35,906 nt of DNA from an uncultured Lentisphaerota bacterium (GCA_903894975.1 CAITSE010000149.1:1-35906), one strand, 5' to 3'. Shown: positions 25,820-33,130, counted from the stretch's first letter. Numbers and translations: made by a program. The notes: generated by a model not told the origin, from the sequence alone.

Positions 25820-25980
25820 TAACCTGAATGATTCACCAACAGCCTTTTTGCCCGCGAAAAGGCGCGAAAGTACGCGAAAGTAATTCCGACCTCCATTTCG
25901 CGATATTTCGCGTATTTAGCGGGCAAAACGGATCGGTGATCAAACGGTACATTGCCTTGTTCATGAATAGATCAGGCCAA
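25820..25980. repeat. MITE-like dispersed element related to 13631-13800
   Basis: The left end TAACCTGAATGATTCA and the right end (25957-25980, identical over 24 bp to 13777-13800) are imperfect terminal inverted repeats. Inside, a GCCCGCGAAAAGG stretch with repeated CGCGAAAG words faces ATTTCGCGTATTTAGCGGGC, so the whole unit folds on itself. It also shares its end with 30864-30886. Confidence 0.65.
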
Positions 25981-26013
25981 TCTCCTTCGGCAGGCGTGGC
26001 GATCTTCGTCCCA

Positions 26014-26050
26014 TTCCAAATCCAAAATCAAAAATCGGGAATCCAAAATT
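26014..26050. repeat. AATCCAAAATC iterated repeat abutting a start codon
   Basis: Four AATCCAAAATC-like words run into the proposed start of the next gene. The same words, in reverse, sit directly upstream of aroG (6124-6160). In both places the repeat takes the place of a ribosome site. Confidence 0.5.
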
Positions 26051-26506
26051 AATCCTCGCCTCCACATCCACATCCTCATCCTGACCCTCGCCGCCGCCGT
26101 GACACTGCCGGCGGCCCGCGGCGCCGCAATCCCCGACACCCAGACGCCGTCGGCGCCGCCGCCCTCGACTCAGCCGGCCACCGCGGTGGAAGATCTGTCC
26201 GCCAAGATCAAGACCGCCATCGCGCTGCTGGAAGAGAAGAAATACGTCGAGGCCGTCCGCCTGCTGGCCGAGCCGAAGGTGATCATGAAGATGGAGGATC
26301 ACCCGGGTGGTTTGGAGAAGGAAGCCCCGAAAAAGCTTTCTACCGGGAAAGGGGCCAAACTGCTTGACGCGTTGAAAGAAATTCAGAATCAGCAGGCGGA
26401 AATCTCGCAGGACGGCAAATGCGCCACGTTCAAGTTCAGGCTAGAAGCGCAAGACCTGCCTGAAATCCGCTTTGACCTCGTGGATGGCAAATGGTACCTG
26501 CGCTGA
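26048..26506 (+). CDS. Small secreted protein of unknown function, possible ATT start
   Basis: From the codon at 26048 the reading frame encodes a clear signal peptide (RLHIHILILTLAAAVTLPAA), then a Pro/Thr/Ser linker and a domain of about 100 residues (EDLSAKIKTAIALLEEKK to IRFDLVDGKWYLR). The first AUG-like codon inside the frame is GTG at 26099, which would cut the signal peptide in half. The only candidate that keeps it is ATT at 26048; no ATG, GTG or TTG lies upstream before a non-coding repeat. ATT starts are rare but real (infC). The last residues fit a small fold closed by a WYLR strand, reminiscent of SnoaL/NTF2-like proteins. Its end overlaps the dus start by 16 bp. Confidence 0.6.
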   Translation: MNPRLHIHILILTLAAAVTLPAARGAAIPDTQTPSAPPPSTQPATAVEDLSAKIKTAIALLEEKKYVEAVRLLAEPKVIMKMEDHPGGLEKEAPKKLSTGKGAKLLDALKEIQNQQAEISQDGKCATFKFRLEAQDLPEIRFDLVDGKWYLR

Positions 26507-27459
26507 GCCTGCTTCTCGCCCCGGCCCGCGGCATCACCGACGCCGTGTACCGCGAGGCGTTCGCCCGGTGCTTCGGCGGCTTCGCGGGCGCCGTCGCGCC
26601 GTTTATCCCGTTGCGCCAGGGACAGCCCATGCGCCCCGGCGAACTGCGGCAGGTGGCGCCGGAGCACAACCGCGCGCTCCGGACCGTGCCGCAACTGCTC
26701 ACGCATCACGCCCCGACTTTTGCCGCCGCGCTGCGCGAACTGCACCGCCTCGGCCATGACGAGGTGAACTGGAACCTGGGCTGCCCCTACCCGATGGTCG
26801 CCAAACGCGGCCGCGGCGCGGGACTGCTGCCGCACCCGAACCGCATCGACGCCATCCTGACCGCGGCCCTGGCCGACTGCCCGGTGCGGCTCTCGGTGAA
26901 ATTGCGCCTGGGTTATCGCGACCCGGATGAATTCCGGACCGTCATCGAAGTCCTCAACCGCCATCCCCTGACCCAGGTGATCCTGCATGCCCGCACCGCC
27001 GTCCAGATGTATGCCGGCCCGGTGGACATCGCCCGGGCCGCCCAGGCCCTGGCGCTTTGCCGTCACCCTTTCGTCTACAATGGCGACATCACCAGCCCCG
27101 ACGGGTTCCGCGCCCTGCGCCAACAGCTTCCCGGAACCGCCGCTTGGATGATCGGCCGTGGCGCGCTGATTTGCCCTTTCCTTCCTTCCCAACTCCTGGG
27201 CGCGCCCCTGCCCGACCCTGAAATCCGCCGCCGGCAACTGCGCGAATTCCATGACCGGCTGCACGAAGGCTACAGCCAATGGTTGAGCGGCCCCGGACAT
27301 CTGCTGGATAAGATGCGGGAGCACTGGGAATACCTAGCGTGCGGTTTCGCTCAGCCCCGCCAAGTCCAGACCCATGTGCGCCGCGCCGGCGACGCCGCGG
27401 CCTATGCTGCCGCTGTGGCCTGGACCTTCGCCCAACCCCTGGCGGAACCCGCCCCCTGA
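26491..27459 (+). CDS. tRNA-dihydrouridine synthase (Dus family)
   Basis: Dus enzymes reduce specific uridines of tRNA to dihydrouridine with FMN and NADPH. The 322-aa protein has LLAPARGITDAVYRE at the start, NWNLGCPYPMVAKRGRGAGL (about 90-109, with the catalytic Cys in GCPYP), VKLRLGY, ILHARTAVQMYAGPVD and MIGRGAL for FMN phosphate binding. It is a bacterial Dus, but sub-type A, B or C cannot be decided, so no symbol is given. The ATG lies inside the end of the secreted-protein gene, so translation is probably coupled. A tRNA gene follows about 160 bp downstream. Confidence 0.9.
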   Translation: MVPALSLLLAPARGITDAVYREAFARCFGGFAGAVAPFIPLRQGQPMRPGELRQVAPEHNRALRTVPQLLTHHAPTFAAALRELHRLGHDEVNWNLGCPYPMVAKRGRGAGLLPHPNRIDAILTAALADCPVRLSVKLRLGYRDPDEFRTVIEVLNRHPLTQVILHARTAVQMYAGPVDIARAAQALALCRHPFVYNGDITSPDGFRALRQQLPGTAAWMIGRGALICPFLPSQLLGAPLPDPEIRRRQLREFHDRLHEGYSQWLSGPGHLLDKMREHWEYLACGFAQPRQVQTHVRRAGDAAAYAAAVAWTFAQPLAEPAP

Positions 27460-27621
27460 TCTGTCCCAATAGGACACTCCCATCACGGGGCTATGCGGCG
27501 CCAGGGAACACGGGCGGCACGCCCGCGCCTACACCTGTAGGAACGTGTTTGCACCACGTTTATCCCGTTTCGGAGAATCTTGAAAATCCCCTGCTCCGGT
27601 TTATGGTAGAATCCGCTTTGC

Positions 27622-27698
27622 GCGCCCGTAGCTCAGCTGGATAGAGCGTCTGCCTCCGAAGCAGAAGGTCGTGCGTTCGAACCGCACCGGGCGCACCA
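27622..27698 (+). tRNA. tRNA-Arg (anticodon CCG)
   Basis: Acceptor arms GCGCCCG (27622-27628) and CGGGCGC (27688-27694) pair, followed by A and an encoded CCA (27696-27698). The anticodon stem TCTGC/GCAGA encloses CTCCGAA, giving CCG. The D- and T-arms (AGCTCAGCTGGATAGAG; CGTTCGAACC) are standard. A -10-like TAGAAT lies 10 nt upstream (27607-27612). A terminator and a nuclease fragment follow, consistent with use of its 3' end as an attachment site. Confidence 0.96.
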
Positions 27699-27710
27699 TT
27701 TTATCCCCTT

Positions 27711-27739
27711 AATCCCAGCTCGTTAGTCTGGGATTTTTT
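27711..27739 (+). terminator. Rho-independent terminator of tRNA-Arg
   Basis: The stem AATCCCAG (27711-27718) and CTGGGATT (27728-27735) with a 9-nt loop is followed by six T. It lies 12 nt after the tRNA CCA. Confidence 0.85.
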
Positions 27740-28081
27740 GTGGTTTGAAACTTGGTGAAACACCCGGAAAAGCCGGGGGTACGAGCCGCGAATCACACCA
27801 ATTTTTACACCACTTTTTCGAGCTCAGTTGAATACGGACGAGAGTTCAAAAGTGTGGGTCGGGGAGAGAAAACCGCGGTGGCGGCAGGGTAAAATGAGGG
27901 TAGCGAAGGGGTAGGGCAGGGCGAAGATGGCCTGATCGTACGCTTTCGCAAAGCCGTTATTTTTGCCCGTCCTGACAAGGTGACGTGTTTTTTAGAGGGA
28001 TAGCCGCCACCCTTCGGCCCATGCGCGTCAACTTAAGGAAAAACGAACATTCAACATTGAACGTTGAAGGAAAACCCGGTC
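27740..28081. other. Gene-free stretch after tRNA-Arg, likely remnant of an integrated element
   Basis: No supported gene. A small hairpin ACCCGGAAAAGCCGGGGGT lies near 27763-27781. The end contains a reversed copy of the 14-bp TTGAATGTTCG-type repeat of 9067-9106 (28043-28068). The stretch separates the tRNA from the nuclease fragment. Confidence 0.4.
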
Positions 28082-28243
28082 GGTTTGATCTTAGATTTAT
28101 CGCATGCCTTCGGCCGGGAGACGGTGCGGGTCATCGAACAGATGGTCCGCGCCGAGCAGTTCCTGCCCAATGACCAAGGATTCGCGTGCGGTGACTGTCC
28201 CTACGGCCTCCACTGCCATTACCGGCTGGAGCTGGCGGCGTGA
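28082..28243 (+). pseudogene. C-terminal fragment of a PD-(D/E)XK nuclease (RecB/Cas4-like)
   Basis: The open frame encodes about 53 residues ending LRELEA-like: ETVRVIEQMVRAEQFLPN, then ACGDCPYGLHCHYRLELAA. The FLPN...C..CPY...C pattern is the cysteine-rich tail of phage and RecB-family PD-(D/E)XK nucleases, where it can bind an iron-sulfur cluster. The catalytic part is missing and the frame has no start; a repeat adjoins its left end. It is probably what remains of a prophage or island at tRNA-Arg. Confidence 0.55.
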
Positions 28244-28253
28244 AACGGGCAGC

Positions 28254-28280
28254 AAAAAAGGGCGGATGGCCGCCCCTTTC
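28254..28280 (-). terminator. Terminator of the PEP-CTERM peptidase gene
   Basis: Read on the minus strand: GGGCGG, a 4-nt loop, CCGCCC, then TTTTTT (plus-strand stem 28260-28275). It lies 27 nt beyond the stop at 28307. The plus-strand side has only CTTTCC, so the minus strand is the functional one. Confidence 0.8.
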
Positions 28281-28306
28281 CTAATTAACGCGAAGTTTTC
28301 ACGGTC

Positions 28307-29632
28307 TCAGTGGTAAGACGACCGGCGCCGGGAATGATGGCGCCGGGGCTCTTCCGCCGTCACGTCACCGGTTCTTTTCCGGCGGCGCATCATCAGCGTG
28401 GACATCACGCCCAAGGCGATCAACCCCGTGGACGGTTCGGGGACGACGGTGAACTCGACGGCATTGCTGGAGAGTCCATTCAGATTATATACGACAAGCT
28501 CTCCTGAGGTTGCCCCGTCTGGAACGACGGCTTCGATGCTGTTATTGAGAAACAACAAATTAGTTGCCTGAATGCCATTAAACAGCACTTTGGCGTCCCC
28601 TAACTCACCACCGAAACTGACGCCGCAAATGCTGACCACATCCCCCGGTTTTCCCTGCGAGACATCAAGCCCTGTAATCACGGGAGTGTCGGATACGATA
28701 CTGGTAATCACTGAGCATTCGGCGACATATTGTTCCACATACGCATAGCTGACCCAGAGATATCCGTGCATGTCACCGTTCCAGTTGGCCCCCTCCGAGT
28801 TGGCCATCAGGAATCCTCCGCGATGGTCGGGGTCAGTGGCCGAAGGGTTGATGTTGTCGTTGTAGGCGCAAAAAACCACCTGGTGTCCCATGGAAGTTAA
28901 ATTGGCGCCGGTTGGATAGACCGGGTCATAGAAATTCATGGCGGGATAGCCGTTCGTATCTGGAAACATCAAGTTGTCGCCACGAAGCAGAACGTCCAGA
29001 ACGTGACCGCTGACGATGTAGCTCTTGGCCTGATCTATCAAGGTTTGTGAGGTCGAATATATCGGAGGGGTTTGGGTTTTGGCATAGTCCCAAAGAGTAT
29101 TCAATCCTGTGACCCGATAGAGTAACCCCGATTGTCTCTCTGCCGTAGTTACACCGGCGTCTGTAAAAAAGTTTTCATAGGGATATATGGACTGGGCAAT
29201 ACCACCAACTCTTGTGAGTTCCGTGATCGGCTCCGAATAAGTAACACCAGGTATTGGTGTGTAAGCGTTGTTAATAAACGAAGGGCTGAATTGATGCTGG
29301 GGGTTGGTCAAATCCCACTCTGGATGCTCGAAGTGTTTGACATACTGGGTCAAGGTCTCAGCCGCTGCCCAGAGCTGACACGCAGTCCCTCCTCGACCTC
29401 GGTTCACTTGCTGATCCCCAATCGGCGGCATTTCGCTCGACAGGTCATAAGACGAGGGGAGAGATTGAGCGTTGGCGGTTGCCACCAGCGCCGCCGCACA
29501 AACGACGGATAGGAATTTTGATTTCACGGGCCGGATCGAACGGGAGGGGATAGCGCGGAACCACCCCGAAATTGACGATTTTGCCGGTGTGGCGGTGGCG
29601 GCAAGGGGCGTGGTGCGATTCATGCTCTTCAT
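28307..29632 (-). CDS. Secreted papain-like cysteine peptidase with IPT/TIG domain and PEP-CTERM anchor
   Basis: The 441-aa product has a hydrophobic signal core (40-54, cleaved after ANA). The papain-like domain follows: Cys85 in GGTACQLWAA, His250 in MGHQVVFCAYND, Asn278 in FLMANSEGANW and the closing GYLWVSYAY. Next come an IPT/TIG-type beta domain (about 316-396) and a PEP-CTERM signal: VPEPS (397-401), a hydrophobic stretch and RRRKR (416-420). Such proteins are exported and processed by exosortase. ATG 29632 has AAGAGG five bases upstream, which gives an unusually long signal of 55 residues; GTG at 29527 would give a normal one. About 21 residues rich in Arg and His follow the basic cluster, which is unusual. 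No exosortase or EPS gene is in the window. A terminator follows. The upstream stretch 29633-29902 shows nothing further that I can support. Confidence 0.82.
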   Translation of the reverse strand: MKSMNRTTPLAATATPAKSSISGWFRAIPSRSIRPVKSKFLSVVCAAALVATANAQSLPSSYDLSSEMPPIGDQQVNRGRGGTACQLWAAAETLTQYVKHFEHPEWDLTNPQHQFSPSFINNAYTPIPGVTYSEPITELTRVGGIAQSIYPYENFFTDAGVTTAERQSGLLYRVTGLNTLWDYAKTQTPPIYSTSQTLIDQAKSYIVSGHVLDVLLRGDNLMFPDTNGYPAMNFYDPVYPTGANLTSMGHQVVFCAYNDNINPSATDPDHRGGFLMANSEGANWNGDMHGYLWVSYAYVEQYVAECSVITSIVSDTPVITGLDVSQGKPGDVVSICGVSFGGELGDAKVLFNGIQATNLLFLNNSIEAVVPDGATSGELVVYNLNGLSSNAVEFTVVPEPSTGLIALGVMSTLMMRRRKRTGDVTAEEPRRHHSRRRSSYH

Positions 29633-29902
29633 CTGAACCTCTTGCGCAGGGGGGGGCGCTAACGCCTGGCGCTGAGTTGACCGAGCTGGATCACTCATCG
29701 GTGTCACGCTGGGCACAAAGGAATCGTTAGCTGTAAGTATATCATGCAGCAGGCAAATGGGCCAGCCTTTGGGAACGCGGAATTCCCCGGCACGATCGGC
29801 AGGCGCGAGGCCGTTTCATCGAACCGCATGCACCTTCACGCCGCGCATCCCCTTCCACGCCAGCGCACCAGAAGCACGGACGCTTCTACGAGATACGCGC
29901 AT

Positions 29903-30103
29903 TTACTCATGAGCGGCAGCCTGGCGGCGTTCTTCAATCAGTTCGTTGACCAAGCTGCGCCCAGGCACCGCAAACGTCCGCTGGAACTCGGTGATCGCAT
30001 CCTCAACGCGGATATGCGACCGGCGCATGGATTTCTGCACTGTTTCCGGACGGTTTAAGGTGCGCCGGACCTTGCAATGATTTTCTTTGCCGTGGTTCGT
30101 CAT
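29903..30103 (-). CDS. Small protein of unknown function, third gene of the mazEF operon
   Basis: The 66-aa product is basic at the start (MTNHGKENHCKVRRTLNRPE) and helical towards the end (EDAITEFQRTFAV, LVNELIEERRQAAA). AGGAAG lies 6 nt before ATG 30103, and the gene begins 9 nt after the mazF stop on the same strand, so it is probably co-transcribed. The helical tail with LVNELIEERR resembles prevent-host-death or RHH-type antitoxin ends, but the family is not recognised. It may be an extra regulator of the module. Confidence 0.55.
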   Translation of the reverse strand: MTNHGKENHCKVRRTLNRPETVQKSMRRSHIRVEDAITEFQRTFAVPGRSLVNELIEERRQAAAHE

Positions 30104-30112
30104 CCCGTCTTC

Positions 30113-30460
30113 CTACTCATCAATCAATGTCCCAAGCTTATTAAGGACTTCGTGGACGGTCTCTTGGGGAAGCGCGCAGCAGAATGATGCCTGCCGGGCC
30201 TTCCAGTCCAGGCTTTTGACCTGATCCGCGAGGACAACTCCGGAAACCTTTTTCCCTGGAGGCAGGGCGACCTCAAATGGGTAGCCTTTGACTTGGCTTG
30301 TAATCGGGCAAAGCAACGCCAGCCCCACCTTGCGGTTGTAGGCTTCCGGCGAGAGTACCAGGGCGGGCCGGTGTCCGGCTTGCTCATGCCCCGCCTGGGG
30401 ACTGAATGCGAGCCAAACCACATCCCCGCGTTTTGGACAGTAAGGCGCCGGCATCACCAC
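30113..30460 (-). CDS. mazF: MazF/PemK-type mRNA endoribonuclease toxin
   Basis: The 115-aa protein has the MazF core: KRGDVVWLAFSPQAGHEQAG, HRPALVLSPEAYN, CPITSQVKGYPFEV and VLADQVKSLDW. The Arg of HRPALVLSP and the Thr of PITSQ occupy the usual catalytic positions. It cleaves mRNA at short recognition sequences when free of antitoxin. The start overlaps the mazE end by 7 bp. Two N-terminal Met codons are near each other (MVMPAP); either could be used. Length is typical, so the gene looks intact. Confidence 0.92.
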   Translation of the reverse strand: MVMPAPYCPKRGDVVWLAFSPQAGHEQAGHRPALVLSPEAYNRKVGLALLCPITSQVKGYPFEVALPPGKKVSGVVLADQVKSLDWKARQASFCCALPQETVHEVLNKLGTLIDE

Positions 30461-30696
30461 GCCTCCTGCCCGGTAGCATCGCCTGTGGCAACTTCGGTAT
30501 GCCGGTTCTGCGCGGTGACTCCTTTTAGGAGGGCCTCCAGCCTGTACTTCTGCGGCCGGATCGGCGCAATGACGATCTGTCCGTCCTGCAATGCCAACGT
30601 AATGGAGTCACCTGAACACAGTGGCGTTTCCTTGGCAACGGACCGGGGAATGCGCACGGCCAGGCTGTTGCCCCATTTTTGAACTTTTGTGATCAT
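30454..30696 (-). CDS. mazE: MazE-type antitoxin (AbrB/SpoVT fold)
   Basis: The 80-aa protein has the swapped-hairpin DNA-binding domain: VQKWGNSLAVRIPRSVAKE (5-23), then SGDSITLALQDGQIVIAP. The C-terminal 30 residues are the flexible part that wraps MazF. ATG 30696 was preferred over a longer frame to 30843 because AGAGGG lies upstream, the family begins here, and a promoter overlaps the longer frame at 30728-30755. GTG at 30702 is an equal alternative. MazE-MazF complexes normally repress this promoter. Confidence 0.88.
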   Translation of the reverse strand: MITKVQKWGNSLAVRIPRSVAKETPLCSGDSITLALQDGQIVIAPIRPQKYRLEALLKGVTAQNRHTEVATGDATGQEAW

Positions 30697-30727
30697 AATC
30701 ACGTTCCCTCTGGTTGTATCTACATTG

Positions 30728-30755
30728 AATATACACTCATCCGCGAAAGCATCAA
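30728..30755 (-). promoter_or_regulatory. Promoter of the mazEF operon
   Basis: On the minus strand TTGATG (30755-30750) and TATATT (30733-30728) are 16 bp apart, about 31 nt before the mazE ATG. GTATATTCAATGTAGATAC around the -10 is a partial palindrome and could be the autoregulatory operator. Confidence 0.55.
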
Positions 30756-30863
30756 TGGTCGCCGGCGTCAGGCGTTTGAATGCCACGAAGTTCCGGTCGG
30801 CAACCACGATGAACTCCGCGCGTAAATCACGACCCCAAAGCAACTTTTTTCGCTCAGAAGGTT

Positions 30864-31105
30864 CTAGCCTGATCTATTCATGAACAGCGTGACAACCCTG
30901 TTTGATCTCCAATCCGCTTTTCCCGCTAATTCAAAATTTATTCGCGTTCATTAGCGGTTAAAATAGAAAATGTTATATAATATTTCCATAAAAATATGTT
31001 CCTGCTTTTGAACCGCGAATAAACGCGAATGAACGCGAATAGCATCCCTTTTGATTTTTAAGAGGAATTTCGCGGCCAAATCGGATCATGAATAATTCAG
31101 GCTAG
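30864..31105. repeat. 242-bp MITE-like element with terminal inverted repeats
   Basis: The ends CTAGCCTGATCTATTCATG (30864-30882) and CATGAATAATTCAGGCTAG (31087-31105) are inverted repeats with two mismatches in 19 bp. The inner part (30939-31043) is related, in reverse, to 23714-23819 and carries CGCGAATAAACGCGAATG-type words. The left end is shared with the elements at 13777-13800 and 25957-25980. No coding capacity. It lies between mazEF and hisD. Confidence 0.75.
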
Positions 31106-31233
31106 GAATGAAGCCGGTTCCCGGTACCAATCGCCGGAACCGCGCTTACATTCCTGACCTCGTCCACTCCCAACCGTCGCCCGCCGCCGCCGGAACCGTC
31201 CGCGGCGGGGCGCGCAGGCCAGGACCGCCGCCC

Positions 31234-32532
31234 ATGGAAATTCTCTCCCACAACCAGCCGGATTTCGCCGCGCGTTTCACGGCTCTTTTGGACCGGCAGC
31301 GCCATGACCCGGCCGTCGAACAGGCCGCCGCCGCCGTCCTGGAGCAGGTCCGCACCGGCGGCGACGCCGCGGTCGCGGCCCTGGCCCGCAAGTTCGACGG
31401 CGCCGAGCTCGTCCCCGGCCACTTCACGGTCGCCGCGGCGGAAATCGCCGCCGCCGCCGCCAAGCTCTCCCCCGCCCAGCGCCGCGCCATCGCCGCCGCC
31501 CACCGCCAGATCGCGGACTTCGCGCGGCGCCAGAAACGCCGGGACTGGGACTGCCGGCCGCGCCCCGGCGTGCGGCTGGGCGAAAAATTCGTCCCCCTCA
31601 GCCGCGTCGGCGTCTATGTGCCCGGCGGCACGGCGCCGCTGGTCTCCACCGTCCTGCACACGGCGACCCTGGCCAAGGTGGCCGGGGTGAAAGAGATCGT
31701 GCTGGTCACGCCGCCGCGCACCGCCGGCAGCGTGCATCCGGCCGTGCTCTACGCCGCCAAGGTGGCCGGGGTGACCGAGGTGCTGAAACTGGGCGGCGTC
31801 TACGCCGTCGGCGCCCTGGCCTACGGCACGGCAAGCATCCGACCGGTGGAGAAAATCGTCGGCCCCGGCAACGCCTATGTCACCGAGGCCAAGCGCCAGG
31901 TTTACGGCCGGGTGGCCCTGGACCTGGTGGCCGGGCCGTCGGAAATTCTGGTCATCGCCGATGACACCGCCGATCCCCGTTTCATTGCCGCCGACCTCCT
32001 CTCTCAGGCCGAACACGGTTCCGGCCGCGAACAGGCCGTGTTCATCACCACCTGTCCGGAACAGATCCCCGCCGTTCGCGCCGAACTCGAACGGCAGGCC
32101 GCCGCGCTCCCCCGCTTGGAGTGTGTCCGCGCCGTGCTCGACCGGGGCGTCGCCCTGATCGCGGCCGCGGACCTGGCCCAGGCCGCGGACCTGGCCAACC
32201 GCATCGCCCCCGAACACCTGGAAATCATGACCCGCCACCCGCGCCGGGTCGCCGCCCGCATTGAAGCCGCCGGCGCCATCTTCCTCGGTCCCTGGACGCC
32301 GGAACCCCTGGGCGATTTCGTTGCCGGCCCCAGCCATGTCCTGCCGACCGCCGGCGCCGGACGCTTTTTCAGCGGCCTGACCCTGGAACATTTCTACCGC
32401 CGCATGAGCATGCTGGAATACACTGAGGCCGCCCTGCGTCGTGAAGAGCCCTGGGTCGCCGAGTTCGCCGCCATGGAAGGACTGGCCGCGCACGGCCGTT
32501 CCGCCGGCATTCGCACCGGCCGCAGCGGGTGA
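31234..32532 (+). CDS. hisD: Histidinol dehydrogenase
   Basis: HisD oxidises L-histidinol to L-histidine with two NAD+, the last step of histidine synthesis. The 432-aa length is typical. Conserved stretches are RVGVYVPGGTAPLVSTVLH (about 121-139), KIVGPGNAYVTEAKRQVYG, DLVAGPSEILVIAD, DLLSQAEHGSGREQ (zinc and substrate residues), IAPEHLEIM (catalytic Glu-His) and GPSHVLPTAGAGRFFSGL. ATG 31234 agrees with the family start, with AGGA 10 nt upstream. The other his genes are not adjacent. Confidence 0.96.
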   Translation: MEILSHNQPDFAARFTALLDRQRHDPAVEQAAAAVLEQVRTGGDAAVAALARKFDGAELVPGHFTVAAAEIAAAAAKLSPAQRRAIAAAHRQIADFARRQKRRDWDCRPRPGVRLGEKFVPLSRVGVYVPGGTAPLVSTVLHTATLAKVAGVKEIVLVTPPRTAGSVHPAVLYAAKVAGVTEVLKLGGVYAVGALAYGTASIRPVEKIVGPGNAYVTEAKRQVYGRVALDLVAGPSEILVIADDTADPRFIAADLLSQAEHGSGREQAVFITTCPEQIPAVRAELERQAAALPRLECVRAVLDRGVALIAAADLAQAADLANRIAPEHLEIMTRHPRRVAARIEAAGAIFLGPWTPEPLGDFVAGPSHVLPTAGAGRFFSGLTLEHFYRRMSMLEYTEAALRREEPWVAEFAAMEGLAAHGRSAGIRTGRSG

Positions 32533-32593
32533 GAGTTCAGCTAGAATCCGGCTAGTTTACACTCCGCCGGTGGCAGGAAAGCTGGACACCGGC

Positions 32594-32599
32594 TATAAT
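32594..32599 (+). promoter_or_regulatory. Candidate -10 box before the SAP-domain gene
   Basis: TATAAT lies 71 nt before the ATG at 32670. There is no convincing -35 at 16-18 bp, so this is a weak call. Confidence 0.3.
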
Positions 32600-32669
32600 G
32601 CTTGAAAACTGGGGGCTTGGAAAGATGTCGTTCCCTAACGGTTCTTGACCTTGCCATCCGGAGGACAAC

Positions 32670-32877
32670 ATGAAAAAACACAGCATCATCGAACTCAAGA
32701 AAACGGCCAAAGCCCTGGGGCGTAACCCTGCCCAAGACTGCTAAAAAGCCCGAGGTCATCCGTTCCATCCAGCAGGCCGAGGGCAATTTTCCTTGCTTCG
32801 GCACGTCCGACGGCTCCTGCAACCAGTACGGCTGCGCCTGGCGCGGCGATTGTCTGCCCGACGAAATCTGTTTATGA
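32670..32877 (+). pseudogene. Small SAP-domain protein, frameshifted
   Basis: GGAGGA precedes the ATG by 4-5 nt. Read straight, translation stops after about 24 codons (MKKHSIIELKKTAKALG, then out of frame). Skipping one G in the GGGG run at about 32717-32720 restores a 68-residue protein: LGVTLPKTAKKPEVIRSIQ, then a cysteine-rich end with CFGT, CNQYGC and CLP. This matches the short SAP-domain proteins with a cysteine-rich tail known from several bacteria. The SAP helix-extended-helix binds nucleic acid. The error in a G-run could be real decay, a programmed shift or a sequencing error. A good terminator follows. Confidence 0.7.
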
Positions 32878-32928
32878 CTTCCTGCGCCGGCACCGCCGCT
32901 TCTTGAGAGCGGCTGACAGCCCGGCCAT

Positions 32929-32979
32929 CAACCTGAAACCCGGCCCCCACGGCTTCCGGATTTCAGGTTGTATTTTTTT
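32929..32979 (+). terminator. Strong hairpin terminator before tRNA-Leu
   Basis: A perfect 10-bp outer stem CAACCTGAAA (32929-32938) and TTTCAGGTTG (32961-32970) extends inward with CCGG/CCGG. TATTTTTTT follows (32971-32979). It would end the SAP-gene transcript 50 nt after its stop and is only 2 nt before the tRNA. Confidence 0.85.
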
Positions 32980-32981
32980 CA

Positions 32982-33067
32982 GCCCGGATGGCGGAATGGT
33001 ATACGCAACGGACTTAAAATCCGTCGGCCGCAAGGCCTTGGGGGTTCGAGTCCCCCTCCGGGCACCA
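32982..33067 (+). tRNA. tRNA-Leu (anticodon TAA)
   Basis: Acceptor arms GCCCGGA (32982-32988) and TCCGGGC (33057-33063) pair, followed by A and an encoded CCA (33065-33067). The anticodon stem ACGGA/TCCGT encloses CTTAAAA, giving TAA. A long variable arm (CGGCCGCAAGGCCTTG) is present, as in leucine tRNAs. The 3' side adjoins 11-bp repeats and the dead hsdR, so it is a probable island attachment site. Confidence 0.96.
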
Positions 33068-33082
33068 TGTTTAAGCACGAAT

Positions 33083-33106
33083 GGCACCTTATAGGGTGCC
33101 TTTTTT
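33083..33106 (+). terminator. Rho-independent terminator of tRNA-Leu
   Basis: GGCACC (33083-33088), a 6-nt loop, GGTGCC (33095-33100), then TTTTTT. It is 15 nt after the tRNA CCA. Confidence 0.85.
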
Positions 33107-33130
33107 CTTCATGGTAGGATGCACATTGAT

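Noticed and set aside
29744-29902. Possible small genes upstream of the peptidase gene
   Set aside because: Frames on either strand lack ribosome sites and protein-like composition; left as unassigned.
30697-30843. N-terminal extension of MazE by 49 codons
   Set aside because: Contains the predicted promoter, lacks a ribosome site, and MazE family proteins start at the chosen ATG. The extension reads somewhat like coding sequence, so a fusion remnant is not fully excluded.
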